Positions 35,643-46,990 of a stretch of 64,000 nucleotides of DNA are shown here, in pieces. Every line of letters begins with the position of its first letter. The stretch's first letter is position 1. Source of the stretch: Cunninghamia lanceolata (lineage: Eukaryota > Streptophyta > Pinopsida > Cupressales > Cupressaceae); contig BSBN01000860.1 of NCBI GenBank assembly GCA_027924645.1, forward strand, positions 9,052,001 to 9,116,000, given 5' to 3'. A program made the translations under genes and the position numbers. Under the pieces are notes generated by a model that was not told the DNA's origin, made no database searches, and saw only the letters and a program-made list of their open reading frames with translations.

Positions 35643-38335
35643 TGTTGGGACCCAAAATAGCTGCAACGCTAAACCCTAAAACATTCCTAAATCACCTAGG
35701 CCAGGGATGGTCGTTCTGGGTGATAGGAAGAGGTTCATCAACAAGTTTGGGGTGATTTTGGCCAACAAACAGGAGTGGGTAGGCTCCTCTACACTTTGAG
35801 CTCAGCTTAGACTCAGGAGGGATATTTCAAGGGGTATGCCTGAATAGGTATTGGCTTCAAACACCAGATGAACAATAAAAATGAAAGGATAACCAAACCC
35901 AACTCATCTTTTAGGCCCCAAAAAGACTATTAATAGACCTAAAACAACTGGTTGTCACTAATAACCCCTATATGGATGATGAAAAGGCGCTCCCATTAAC
36001 AATGGAAAGTGCATGTATGCTTGTTTGCAAGACATACAAACTAACTACTTGCTTCACACATGATAAGTTTGTTTTATTTTTAAGATTGCGGGTGATCAAA
36101 TACTTCAGACTGATGCCTAATATATTGGGTTACAGAGTCAATGATTCAGTAGAAGGAAGAAAATGATGAAAGAAATGAAACACGCACTATCTGGATACCC
36201 AGATGCAAGAAAGACAACTATCAAAGAAGAAAATACCTAGTAATCCTTTGCAACATATAATCATTCATCTATAACCATAAAGAGATCATTTCACAGCATG
36301 CAATGTTTTAAGAATTTATCTAATTCATCTGATAAACAATTACAGTCATACCACGAAGTGTGGCAAGAGGAAACCTAGTTGAACTTAGGCTTTCCTTGAA
36401 AAATTATAGAAGAAGGAGACATTCATACAATGATAACTAAAATCAATCTGAAAAACCTTTCATAACCTGCATTTTATCTGCTAGAGAACTGTAACTTTTC
36501 TGCTCTTTGAAACCCTAGAGAGCTCTGCACTTACTTGCCTGAAAAAAGGTAAAGATGACCAACCCTTGATAAGAGAACTGATCTTGCCTTTATAGCCATC
36601 TTAAGTCGGTCTGAGAAAGATCTGGGTGCCAAAATCTTCAACAACCCCCATTACTACAAATAAAATCTTCAACAACTGCCTTAACTGCATTTGTCCTGAT
36701 GTCGGCTAGTTGCTTCATATTGATGGCACTCCTGGAAGTGGTTGGAGTGCTCCCAAGCAGTTGGAGAAGTTGGGAAACCAAGAAACTATACCTTGAGAAA
36801 GTTGAACTTAGTCTTCTTGTCAGATTCAGGGCTTTCAGTGTTCATCACGAGCCTCTGCATTTTCTTCTTTTATTTGCCCCATTGGTGAACCTCTTCTCTT
36901 TTCACCACCTTCACCCTTGGCTTCTTCTCTGTCTGCAAATCTTTCATTTCACAAACTAGGCCTTTCTTCATTATTTTCATCACTTGCCTTATTGGCAATT
37001 TTCTGTGTTCATGAACTTTGCTTTGTTGCCTTCCATCAACAACTTTTAACTTTTTTGAATTTAGACAACATTTTCTCTTTATATCGCCTTTGTAGGAAAA
37101 TTTCCAATTTGCTGAACTATCTACTGCTTCTTGGTCACAAAAGTTAGCCTCTTCTAACCTAGCCTTATTTGGCTTTTATCAAAAAAATTTGTGATTTTTG
37201 AACTTTACTTACTTGGCACCTTGCCATGCTTTATCGACAAATATCTATATTTGAGAACTAGGCCTCCTTTGCCTTCTTTCCACTTTGTCGGCAAATTTCT
37301 ACTTTGTCAAACTTGAGCTAATTTGCAATTATCGGCAAATTCTTTCATTTTAGAACTTCACCCCTTATCCGATTTTCTCTTCCTTTGTCGATGAAAACAC
37401 ATCATCATGAAAATTTGACTTTTCCCTTTTGGTATCTTTTTCCTATCGTCTTATCGGTGAAATATAGAAAACACAAACTTGTGAAAAGTTTGATCTTTAG
37501 CCGGTTTGCCGATAATCTCTATGCCTTAGTCATTTTTTCCTTATATCAGCAGATTTACATTTTTAGAACCAAGGGCCATAGCACCACTTTCTTCATTATC
37601 AACAAAATGCCACTATGTTGAACCTTTACTTTGACATCACACTTCCACTTTACTTTATCGGTGATCTTTCAGGTTTTCAAACCATCTCCTTCCTTTGTTC
37701 TATCAGCAAAACCCTCATTGGCCAAACCTTCAGTCAGCGAACTTGTAGGTTCGGGAACCTCTAACTTCGTTGACAAAGCTTTTTCCATACTTTATCTTTT
37801 TTGTGACTTAGAAACTTTTCTCAACCTTGTCACCGTTTTCCCTTTATCACCTTGTCAGTGAAATGGCCGTCAAACGAACTCCCCATCGGCGAACTTCAAG
37901 AACTTCGAACCAAAGCAAACTTGCCGACAACCTTCTTCTTTTTGCCTTTATCTGTTTGCCGCAACACTCCCCCTCTGCTCAACTGTCGCCCTATCGGTGA
38001 ATCGGCTAAAACCTGAACTCCTAAAAAGTTAGCGAGTTCTGAAAAAAGCCGATTTGCCGACAAAGGCAAAACATGGAAAATATTCTAATGGAGAAAAAGG
38101 GGAACAACATGGGGACTTAACCATTTTTTGACCCAGGTAGAAAAACATAAAAACCAAACTTGGAACGAGCATAACTTTTTCATTTCAAGGAATTTCAAGA
38201 TGGTTCAAAAGGCAAAGTTGTTCAAAATTCTATTCTCTATACAATGGTGACATTTTCTAAGAAATGTGCGCAGGAATGTTGGATTTTTTAGGGCAAAAAG
38301 GGCACTTTGAGGATTGATTTTTTCAAGTCCCAACA
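35643..38335 (-). repeat. Gypsy 3' LTR (left), 2.7 kb
   Basis: It has TGTTGGGAC..GTCCCAACA ends. A minus-strand TATA-like box GGCTATAAAGG lies at about 36586-36596. From about 37210 to 38070 a short motif of the type TATCGGCAAA or TTTGCCGACAAA recurs around fifteen times. The last 582 bases (37754-38335) match the right-hand copy at 44791-45368. Short + strand ORFs here are shadows or chance. Confidence 0.85.
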
Positions 38336-38385
38336 ATGGCTTTGGTTGGGGACGTGTGCCAAGCAGTGGCACACTAAGAATCCAG

Positions 38386-39305
38386 TGTTGGGATAAGGTG
38401 CCATTAACCTTGTAAATCCCAATATTGTATTTATTCCATTTATTATATGTAATTTGTAATTATCCATGAGATGTACTAGTTTCACTGGCAGGGGTAATTT
38501 CGGAGTAACCGAAGGTAATTACGGAGTGACTTTTACCATTGGCAAATGTAAAAACTCAAAGTAAATGAGGGTAGGTGTTTTTCCTTTAGGAATATACTAT
38601 ATTTGGCATGTATGACAACTATCATAATGTTTGGTAAGTGAATCTATGATAGCTGCAAGTTGTTATAAGATTATGTGATTCTATGACAGATATGTTAGTT
38701 GTATATTTGCTATATTTAGCCCCAGGTGCCTATCTTGGAAAGGATGCATGTTGGAGGTATCTATGACGGTTATGACGCGTCATAAGAAGCTGTAAGATGT
38801 CATTCTTGGATATGGGCGCCCAACTTTGAATGGGTTAACTTTCGACACTTGGAGGTTGCTTGTAGGTGCCATTTTTTATGCTTGCATGTGGGATATTTGG
38901 AGGAAAGAGAAGGTGAACGTGTAGGATGAGTTGGAAAACATTACTATAAGTATTTGCCATGTATTTTTTGCTACAATACAGATTTTAGGTACTCAGGTGC
39001 TGCAGGAATACTGTCGGATTGATGACTGAAGGAGAGATTGGTGGTGTTGTTGTATTGTACAATCTTTTGCAGATTAATACAAACATTGGGCCTCTTTCCT
39101 GTGTGGAGTTTTTTACCTGCAAGGGTTTTCTCCACGTTAAACACTGTGTCATTATTTCTTGTGTTGAGTTCTTCATGTTTGGCATTTTGTTTATAGCGGG
39201 TTTTATGTTTTGTTACAATCTCCATTGTTAATGCACACTTAAAGATTGCTGAAATTTATTTTGAATCAGATTTCCATTGAAATAGTGTTGCTTTCATTTC
39301 TAACA
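38386..39305 (+). mobile_element. Solo copia LTR, 920 bp, with target duplication
   Basis: It begins TGTTGGGATAAGG and ends CATTTCTAACA. The 5-bp flanks TCCAG (38381-38385) and TCTAG (39306-39310) match except for one transition. A U5-like segment (GGTTTTCTCCACGTTAAACA) near the right end fits + orientation. It lies in the 3' untranslated part of the gypsy element, so it is younger than the gypsy. Confidence 0.88.
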
Positions 39306-39449
39306 TCTAGCTCTTTGGGCAGACCACCAAAAAATGACACATAGGAACATAAACAAAACACCATCAAGCCCAACAATGGTCAAGATTGCTCGAGGTCAAA
39401 ATATTAGATATAGCAAGATTTCATCACAAAATTTGAAGGAAATCATTAC

Positions 39450-40560
39450 TTATGAAAAGTAATGTTTTAAAAGCTGACCGTGAACAGGCAGCTCCGACAA
39501 TTCTCCTTCTAGGATCATTAAACAGTAGACATTGAGCTCTAGTTTTTCTATAACTTTATAAGGCCCAAGCCATAAGGGATTAAATTTGCCATGTTTCCTT
39601 TTATCTTCAAATCTTGCATCCCAGAGAAGCATGAAGTTACCAACTTGGAAGTCTCTTGACACAATACGCTTATCAAATAAGAGCTTCATTTTCATCTTTT
39701 GGTGCAACATTTTGTCATGTGTAGCTCTTCTATGTTCTTCTATCTCAGTAAGTTGTAAGATCTTTAAGATATTGCATCATGTTTCTCCCCTTCAATCTCT
39801 TGTAGCAGTTGGTGGACTGGCAACTCTATGTTGATGGGCATCTTCACTTTTGCTCCAAATACCAGTTCAAATGGGCTTATACCAATGGATCTCTTGAAAG
39901 TTATCCTATCAACCCAAAGGGTATACTTCAAACTGTCATCCCATCTCTTCTTGTTCTGATCCAGTGTCCTTATGATTTTCATTAGGCTTTTATTACTTGA
40001 CTCAGCCTGTCCATTGCTTTGGGGGTGATAAGGAGATGAATGTACAAGGTTTATGCCAAATTTAGAACACATGTTCAACATCTTTTGAGATCTGAAACAC
40101 ATTGCATTATCTGCTAAAATCTTGGCCGACACTCCAAACCTGGTGATTATATTGCTTACTATGAAGTCAATAACCACTTTGGATGTTGCATTGTGAGTGG
40201 GAATTGCTTCTACCCATTTGGTGAAGTAATCAGTGGCCACTAGGATCCACTTAAAACCATTGCTGGACCTTTCCTGTATTTCTCCAATGAAATCAATTCC
40301 CCACTGTTGGAAAGGTACATCTACAACATGGGGTAATAGGGGTAATGCCCTGGCAAATTTTAGCTTGCCAGAAAACCTTTGGCAAGCATCACACTTTTTA
40401 TCTCTTGTACCACATACTTGAACAAGGTTGACCACCAATATCCAGCTCTTTAAATCTCATGGGCAGTGGTTTTAGCTCTGAAATGCCCCCCCACAAACAC
40501 CATGATGACATTCATTCATCACTATTTCAGCTTGCTCTTGATCCAAACACTTAAGCAATA
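39450..40560 (-). pseudogene. Gypsy integrase
   Basis: The zinc-binding HHCC region is degraded (40440-40560) but ends with CDACQRF. The core at 39764-40438 has all three catalytic residues: Asp in WGIDFIGEI, Asp in ILADNAMCF and Glu in SNGQAESSNKSL. The C-terminal domain is at 39450-39710 (FQVGNFMLLWDARFEDKRKH, GPYKVIEKL). A frameshift near 39760 separates core and C-terminal domain. This is the last gene before the 3' LTR. Confidence 0.92.
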
Positions 40561-40636
40561 CACCTTCATGATTTCTCCACCTTAGCTCATTGTGGAACAT
40601 GACATACCTTTGAAATTTTAGCTTGAGGGTCCTTTT

Positions 40637-41386
40637 CTAATTTTCATCCATACATGGTGGACAATTCATGTTTTTAAGATAAAATATAACATCCTCATAC
40701 CATGGATTGTCTGCCAGAGCACACATACCAGTAGATTGAGAAGCATTTACCTCATCCACCTCAGCTGCCTCTACGTTGGAATTTGCCATCATCTTAGCTA
40801 AGCCTTGGCCTCTAACCAACTTTGTGACCTATATGTCCATGTCATATTCCTGGATCTTGTTGATCCATCTGCACCTTCTCCCAGAAGTTTCCTACTATGT
40901 GAAGATATCCTTCACTACTGTGTGTGGCACATATGCTATGATCTTGGCCCCTATAAAATAAGATCTAAAATTCTTTATGGCCTTAACCAATGCATAGGCA
41001 TGCTACTCCATTATGGAATAATTTAGTTCAACAGCCTGTAAAGACTTGCTAAAGAATCCTATAGGCTGTTCAAATCCATCTTCATTCTTTTGAAGTAGAA
41101 CAACAACAACAATATAAAAAGAAGCAAAGGAAAACAATAGAAAGGGTTTAGAATAATCTGGACTTATCAGTACAAGTGCCTCCTTGATAGATTCTTTGAT
41201 ATCCTTGAATGCTTCAGATGGCTCTTTCTCCCATGTAATAGATTCCCTCTTCTTGAGCATTTTAGAAATGGCCTTAGTCTTTTTGGCAAAATTAGGATTA
41301 AATCTCCTAACAAAGTTAATTTTCCTAAAAAAAGACTATATTCCTTTAACTGATTTGGGCTGGGGAATGAGATCAATAGCCTTGAC
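40637..41386 (-). pseudogene. Gypsy RT thumb and native RNase H
   Basis: The frame at 41003-41260 has WEKEPSEAFKDIKESIKEAL, LISPDYSKPFLLFSFASFYI and QPIGFFSKSLQAVELNYS, the RT thumb and start of the gypsy-type RNase H. There the first catalytic Asp position reads Ser/Phe instead of the usual TDAS. The rest continues in broken frames to about 40790 (RSYFIGAKI, GRRCRWINKIQEYDM). The frame at 40637-40819 carries the linker to integrase. Confidence 0.82.
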
Positions 41387-42386
41387 TCATTTTGGATCTA
41401 TCCTTACCTCATATTTTAACACAATGTGCCTGAGTAACTTGCCCTCTTCAACTCTGAACTGACATTTTTTAGGATTCAAAGAAATCCCATATTCTAAGCA
41501 CCTCTGGAAGATTACCTCTAGATGCTTGCAGTGCTCACCTCTTTCTTTTGAGAATATTGTCAGGTGAGCTGGATAGACCACCATGATCTCATCAATGAGA
41601 CAGACAAAAGCCACATCCATAGCCCGCTGAAATGTTGACCCAACATTCTTTAATCCAAATGGCATTCTTAGGTATACATAGGTCCCCCAAGGAGTGGAAT
41701 GTTGTTTTGTATTGTTCAGACTTCTTGACCAGTACCTGGTTATATCTCGAGAATCCATCCATCATTGACATCAATTTTGAACCAACAACCCTCGGTAATA
41801 AGTGATCCATACTTGGGAGAGGATAGTTATCCTTGAGGGATTTGATGTTCAGATTCCTAAAGTCAACACACAACTTAATTTCCCCATTCTTCTTTCTTAC
41901 CGAGACAAGGTTGGATATCCATTTAGAATGTTTGATGGGTTTGATAATGCCTCCCTCTTTCATCTTCAATAGTTCTTTTTGCATCTTGGGAGAAATGGTA
42001 GGATTTATAGGCCTATGTTTCTGCCTAAATGGATTTGCATCAAGTTCAAGGGGAATGGTATGCTGGAAGAGATCCTCCCTATAAGCCTTAAGCTCATCAT
42101 AGGACCATGCAACACACTTCTTGAATTTTCTAAGCAGAGCAATCAACATCTGCTTCTCATGAGGCTTCAACCTCTTCCCAATGTAAACCACTCTAGGTGC
42201 CTCATAGGTGCCAAGGTTAACACCTTCAACGTTGTCCTCTTCAACAGGTTTACTTTTACTCTTCCATCGGTCTACATTGTCAAACATTCTTTCTAATGCT
42301 ACCAACCCCTTTGGAATAGTATTTGTCTTTAATTGCACAACCTCACTACCAAACAAAGTTTCCTTACCATCAGCCACTTCTATCAT
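41387..42386 (-). pseudogene. Gypsy reverse transcriptase
   Basis: The 264-codon frame at 41592-42386 contains the linker KGLVALERMF, then AWSYDELKAYREDLFQHTIP, KMQKELLKMKEGGIIKPIKH, NLVSVRKKNGEIKLCVDFRN and the finger motif DNYPLPSMDHLL. A shift near 41700 moves to the frame at 41387-41758 (VYLRMPFGLKNVGSTFQRAM). The catalytic box, normally YLDD before LTIFSK, reads YPAH here, so the enzyme is dead. Confidence 0.92.
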
Positions 42387-42479
42387 TGGCTACCAATCAA
42401 TCAATTGATTATCAAATTCATCCATACAGTTCAGAAAACTGTAAATCTAATTGGTGTCATTAAAAACCTGCCAACTATA

Positions 42480-42940
42480 AATGTTATCAGGAATCGTTGG
42501 CCTTGTGAGTACTTCCCCAACATAATGGTCATCAGGAAAAATCATTTGAGGATCAAATTTGATGCAACTACAACTAATGAATCTGCCTTTTCATTTTTGG
42601 TTCTATCAACCCATTCAATGCCAATGGCATCATACAGCTCCATAGTATCTCATACAACATTCCTGTATCCCCTTAACCTTTTATCCTTGGCAACAAATTT
42701 ATTTCTAATCTGCTGTACAACTAATTCTGAGTCCCCATAAATCTTTAAGCACTTGATTTTTTTTCTTGTGAGCAATATTTAATCCTAATAACAATGCCTC
42801 ATACTTAGCTATGTTGTTAGTGCACTAAAAATCAAGTCTGAAAGACATACCAAATTTCTCACCATTTGGGAATATCAAAACAATCCCAATGCCTGAGCCT
42901 TCTTTTGAGCATGCACCATCAAAATATAGCATCTACAAAT
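42480..42940 (-). pseudogene. Additional RNase H domain upstream of gypsy RT
   Basis: The minus strand from about 42932 reads MLYFDGACSKEGSGIGIVLI with the first catalytic Asp, then FRLDF, a stop, CTNNIAKYEALLLGL (Glu), a 1-base shift in an A run, IYGDSELVVQQIRNKFVAKD (Asp) and KADSLVVVASN (last Asp). This is a complete type I RNase H fold separate from the element's own RNase H after RT. Tat-type plant gypsy elements are known to have acquired such a second RNase H. Here it lies between protease and RT. Confidence 0.88.
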
Positions 42941-43068
42941 CAAATGTATCATGAACAACAACAACATGGTTAGAAGGTAAAACATTTACATTAGGATCAT
43001 CATCATTGCAATATGTCATAAAGTGATCAATTTCAGTATCAAAGAAATTTGCATGATCATCCTCTGTT

Positions 43069-43600
43069 TTATATGTCTTCAATGTTCAAGTCTTCCACCT
43101 TCTTCTCCCTGTATAATTTCACTTCCACACCTTGGACAAGAATGGTAGCATATGACAGGTCCATTTGAATACTACCACCCATGGCGGCAACCCACTTCCT
43201 AGATAACAACATACCCCACTTGGTAGGGCAATCCACAATAATGATGTCCATAAGGAAAGATTTGTCTAGGTAGGTAGCAAGTTTGACCTCAACATCCTTG
43301 ACCAAGCCAATGGCATTGACTTCTCTAAAATCCATGGAAAAAGCATTTGCCAAAAGATTTAGGCACTTTCAGTCCTAACTTATTCATGATTTCAAGAGGT
43401 ATGACATTATTAGATGCCCCTGAATTGAGCATATAGTTATGTAATAGCCATCCATTTATGATCAATGTTGTGTAAAAAGGGTCTATTCCCACCCTGTTGT
43501 TAACAAACGTTGATCCTAGATATACCTCTATGGTCTCATCTTCTTTGACAGGGACAACAATGGACTGCATAGGTGCACTAAAGGTTGTGATAAATGAAAT
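43069..43600 (-). pseudogene. Gypsy protease
   Basis: Two overlapping frames (43325-43570 and 43069-43353) form one domain broken by a shift. The active site reads YMLNSGASNNVIPLEIMNKL, where the usual Asp-Ser-Gly-Ala is Asn-Ser-Gly-Ala, a G-to-A type loss of the catalytic Asp. It continues with VKLATYLDKSFLMDIIIVDC and the C-terminal WGMLLSRKWVAAMGG. Confidence 0.85.
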
Positions 43601-44790
43601 AACTATATCCCATGCTTAGGAATTCTAATAAGTTCCCCCATTGGCATTGAAATTTGGATTTGGCTAAAAACTTGAGCCATGTCAATAGGAAGATAACTTG
43701 GCAAAGGAGTATCAGATGAAATAGTCACATCATTTGTAGAAGGAATATAAGGTATTACTTGATTGGATGAGATATCCTTACCCTTTTCCTTTGTCTTTTT
43801 CTTTTTCTGATTCCTTTTGAGCTTGAGGTTGATCACGTTTGTAACTGCCTTTTGGGTAATGAATCCCTAATACAGGCATAGTAACTGGTTGCTCAGTTCA
43901 TGCTAGGTTCTTTTGTACATATTTATGTTTTGCTACTACAGGCTGCACTGAAAGCTTCTTCTTTTCAGGCACAATCTTCTTTGGAACAGTACCACTTTTC
44001 TGTTCCACATTCACCTTCTGCTTTTTCTTGGTATCATCCTTCGTATCATGTCTTGACTCAGCAATAGGAGAGTTTTGCATAGGCACTTGCCTATTTCTGA
44101 ACTGGTAACTCCCTTGAACCTGCAAGATGGCGGCATCAGTGAGAGCTTTCACATCCTTCTCAGAAGGTCTAGATTGTTTGTACTTCTTTTGCATGAGATC
44201 CCTCAAGTTCCCACAATCATGAGTGGGCAAGTGATATCTCTTTTGATATTCATCATGATCATATTGAAAAATATGATCATCATCCTCATAGTTGTCATAG
44301 TCTAGATCATGACCCGTTTGCTCATACTCCTATGTGTCAAACTGATTTATCTCCTCCTCATAATACTTAGCTCCACCTTCTTCATAGGGAAATTTCTCAT
44401 CTCTCTTCATTGAATGAGCAACTGTATAGTTTGCTGGGTCATGGGGAAGGAAACATACTTGGCACCAAAGACTCTCATCTTGAAAATTTGCTTGATCCTT
44501 ACTCAATGGGTCAAGAGTATCCCTCTCGGGATTTTTGAACCTAACATGTCGAGGGGCAGCTTGTCTGTTATTTTGTTGTGGTCTCTTAGACCAATTTGTG
44601 TTGTAAGGTCAGTTATGTAGTCTTTGACCTTCGTTGAAATGTGTTGCATCACCTTGTGGTGGCAACCCTTTGTTATTTCAAGCAACTTTGTAGGATAAGT
44701 CTTTCATAACCACCATAAGCTTATCCAACTTATCTTCAGTTGTGAGAGGCTTATTAAAAGATGCTCTATCTAGCTGAGAGATCTTCATAC
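43601..44790 (-). pseudogene. Gypsy gag, C-terminal part
   Basis: From the truncated LTR edge at 44790 the minus strand carries PLTTEDKLDKLMVVMKDLSY, an acidic segment (YEDDDHIFQYDHDEYQKRYH), a Cys/His cluster CQVCFLPHDPANY with Tyr where a final Cys may be expected, and at 43898-44230 NLRDLMQKKYKQSRPSEKDV followed by a Lys-rich tail. The N-terminal capsid part is missing because the deletion in the 5' LTR extends into gag. Confidence 0.72.
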
Positions 44791-45368
44791 GGAACCTCCA
44801 ACTTCGCCAACAGTTTTTCCCATACTTTTTATTTTTTGTGACTTAGAAACTTTTCTCAACCTTGTCACCTTTTTCCCTTTATGGCCTTGTCAGCGAAATG
44901 GCCGTCGGGCGAACTCCCTATCGGCAAACTTCAAGAACTTCAAACCAAAGCAAACTTGTTGATAGCCTTCTTCTTTTTGTCTTTATCTCTTTGCCACAAT
45001 ACTCTCCCTTTGTTCAGCTATCACCTTATCAGCGAATCGACTAAATGTTGAACTCCTGAAAAGTTAGCGAGTTCTAAAAAAAGCTGATTTACCGACAAAG
45101 GCAAAATGGAAAATATTCTAAGGGAGAAAAAGGGGAACAACATGGGGACTTAACCATTTTTTGACCCAGGAAGAAAAACATAAAAACCAAACTTTGAACA
45201 AGCATAACTTCTTCATTTCAAGGAATTTCAAGATGGTTCAAAAGGTAATGTTGTTCAACATTCAGTTCTTTATTCAATGGTGACATTTTCTAAGAAATGT
45301 GCGCAAGAATTTTGGATTTTTGGGGGCAAAAAGGACACTTTGAGGACTGATTTTTTCAAGTCCCAACA
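44791..45368 (-). repeat. Gypsy 5' LTR (right), truncated to 578 bp
   Basis: It matches 37754-38335 of the left LTR from GGAACCTC to GTCCCAACA with scattered substitutions. The remaining 2.1 kb of this LTR, with the primer-binding site, is gone. Confidence 0.88.
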
Positions 45369-46035
45369 TGACCTTCTCTTTATTAGGCTTGTCGCGATTA
45401 GAAGATTGGGTCTCATTAGCTGCTTTTGGGGAAGCTAGTTTCTGATCCTTCTTCTCCTTGCTATTCTTTTGTTTCTTGTTCTTATTGTTACTACTTTGTC
45501 CTTTCTGTTATTTTGTGCCTTGATTGGTAGCCAGGGCATGGGACTTAGAGGATTTTAGAGTGCCCATATATATTAGCTTATCCTACTCCCATGTGAGAGA
45601 GATAACAAAGTCATCCAAAGATGACATGGTGAATTGAGTACCAAGTTCACCCTTAGTAGCATAGAAGGTAGAAACAAATACATAATATTCGAAACTTAGG
45701 ATACAGAGAATACTAAGAAACAATTGTTCATCTTTCTTTTCATTTCCACACTATTTTAACTGCAGCCTTAGTGATTTCAATTTTGTGAAAAAATCTTGAA
45801 TTGTGTTGAACTTGCCTGGACAAACTAATTAGTTCATTTTCCAACATATGACCCCTCATTGAATCTTGTGTGCCAAATAGTGTTTCTAGCTTTGTCCATA
45901 TTTCATTTGGTGAATTCAAAGACTCAATGTGAAAGAGCAAATCAGGAGAAACAAACAAACACAACGTTCCATAGGCCTAGTCACATTTGTTAAACCACTT
46001 AGGCTTATCTTCATCTTTAGTGAAAGGAAGCTAGG
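45369..46035 (-). pseudogene. Outer copia gag, middle part
   Basis: On the minus strand it reads KPKWFNKCD (about 46000), then the UBN2-like ESLNSPNEIWTKLETLFGTQ at 45740-45964, and ends with a Lys/Asn/Ser-rich stretch that runs into the gypsy target site (RDKPNKEKV). Joined to the knuckle at 35640 the frame is continuous. Several stops are present. Confidence 0.82.
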
Positions 46036-46831
46036 TGTGCGGAAATCACTTCCTACACTAATCTATTGAGGAGAGGGCTATGCAAATTCAACTTTATCCT
46101 AACTATTACAGCAATGTTAAACCATTAACATGAGATATAGCAGCAATACACATACACACAGAAAGTAGACAGAAGAGAGAGAGAGAGACAAAATATACGT
46201 GGGGAAAACCCTTACGGGTGAAAAACCCCACACTCCAAAACACAGCTCAAATGTATTACAGTAAACAATAACAGATTACAATACAGTTTTAGAGCCAATG
46301 CTCTTTCAAGAGTCTTTGAATGTCGAATCTAGAGATATTTCAGTAGCATAACAATACTCGTACCAAAGTTATCTATCTCCCATCCAAGCACCTGTTTATA
46401 TAGAGTTTACAAGGCAAATATGGAACCTTCTAGAGATGGGCGTCGATCTTGGACTCATGCCCCAAAACCCACGCCTAAGGACACTTGTCCAACATCCCAT
46501 CTCGAAGTGGGTGCTTGGTCCCAAGATAGGTTACAACAGATGCTCTTATGCACCTTACAGCTGTCATAGAATCTGTCATACACTGACTAAAAATATCATA
46601 TTCCTCTTAGATGTCATAACCTCCCTTGACCACCCAAAGATGCCTTTCTCTCATGCAAAGATATTCACCGACACTTGTCATTAATTATTCAAGGGGGAAA
46701 CTGCGGTTGCCAAAGTCACCAAAATTTATCCTGTTGCATATACACAAGGTGTTGACTATGCCAACTCAATGTGGGATAAATAAATACAACATTAGGAATT
46801 TGCAAAGGTTGAGACACCTTAATTCGCAACA
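46036..46831 (-). mobile_element. Solo LTR in outer copia gag, 796 bp
   Basis: The ends TGTGCGGAAATC and ATTCGCAACA give TG..CA in either orientation and are imperfect inverted copies. A minus-strand TATATAA box lies at about 46392, and a U5-like GGGTTTTCCCCACGTA with a GA microsatellite (46160-46220) supports minus orientation. The gag sequence resumes on each side. Target duplication is not clear (CTAGG and TTTAG; possibly offset by one base). Confidence 0.72.
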
Positions 46832-46990
46832 TTTAGAAGGTTTAGTTTCTAGTCCCATTGTTATCCTATGCAACCCGACTTTTCTTAAGTAGATTGTCAT
46901 GTGTGATTTCCACTCAAAATAGTTGTAAGGAGTTAATATGGGTATTGTTGTTTGATCCACAATGAAGAAATGTAGAAATGAAGTGATGAA
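46832..46990 (-). pseudogene. Outer copia gag, N-terminal part
   Basis: The minus strand reads PILTPYNYFEWKSHMTIYLR and KVGLHRITMGLETKP, the conserved start of a copia gag, cut at 46831 by the solo LTR. The longer frame beginning at 47029 includes leader sequence and part of the LTR. Confidence 0.82.

Larger units (their letters stand above)
35643..45368 (-). mobile_element. Ty3/gypsy retrotransposon inserted in copia gag
   Basis: The ends are TGTTGGGAC at 35643 and GTCCCAACA at 45368. The flanks TGACT (35638-35642) and TGACC (45369-45373) are a 5-bp target duplication with one transition. The minus-strand order is gag, protease, RNase H, RT, second RNase H, integrase. The left LTR is about 2.7 kb, but the right one keeps only about 580 bases, so a deletion has removed most of the 5' LTR, the primer site and the gag start. 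A solo copia LTR sits in its 3' region. All coding parts are damaged. Confidence 0.92.

Noticed and set aside
36699..37147. + strand ORFs in the gypsy LTR resembling small membrane proteins
   Set aside because: They are hydrophobic because the LTR is T-rich on this strand; no start context or homologue, and they lie inside an LTR.
41833..42740. Several + strand ORFs of 83-135 codons opposite the gypsy RT
   Set aside because: They are antisense shadows of the clear minus-strand RT and RNase H domains.
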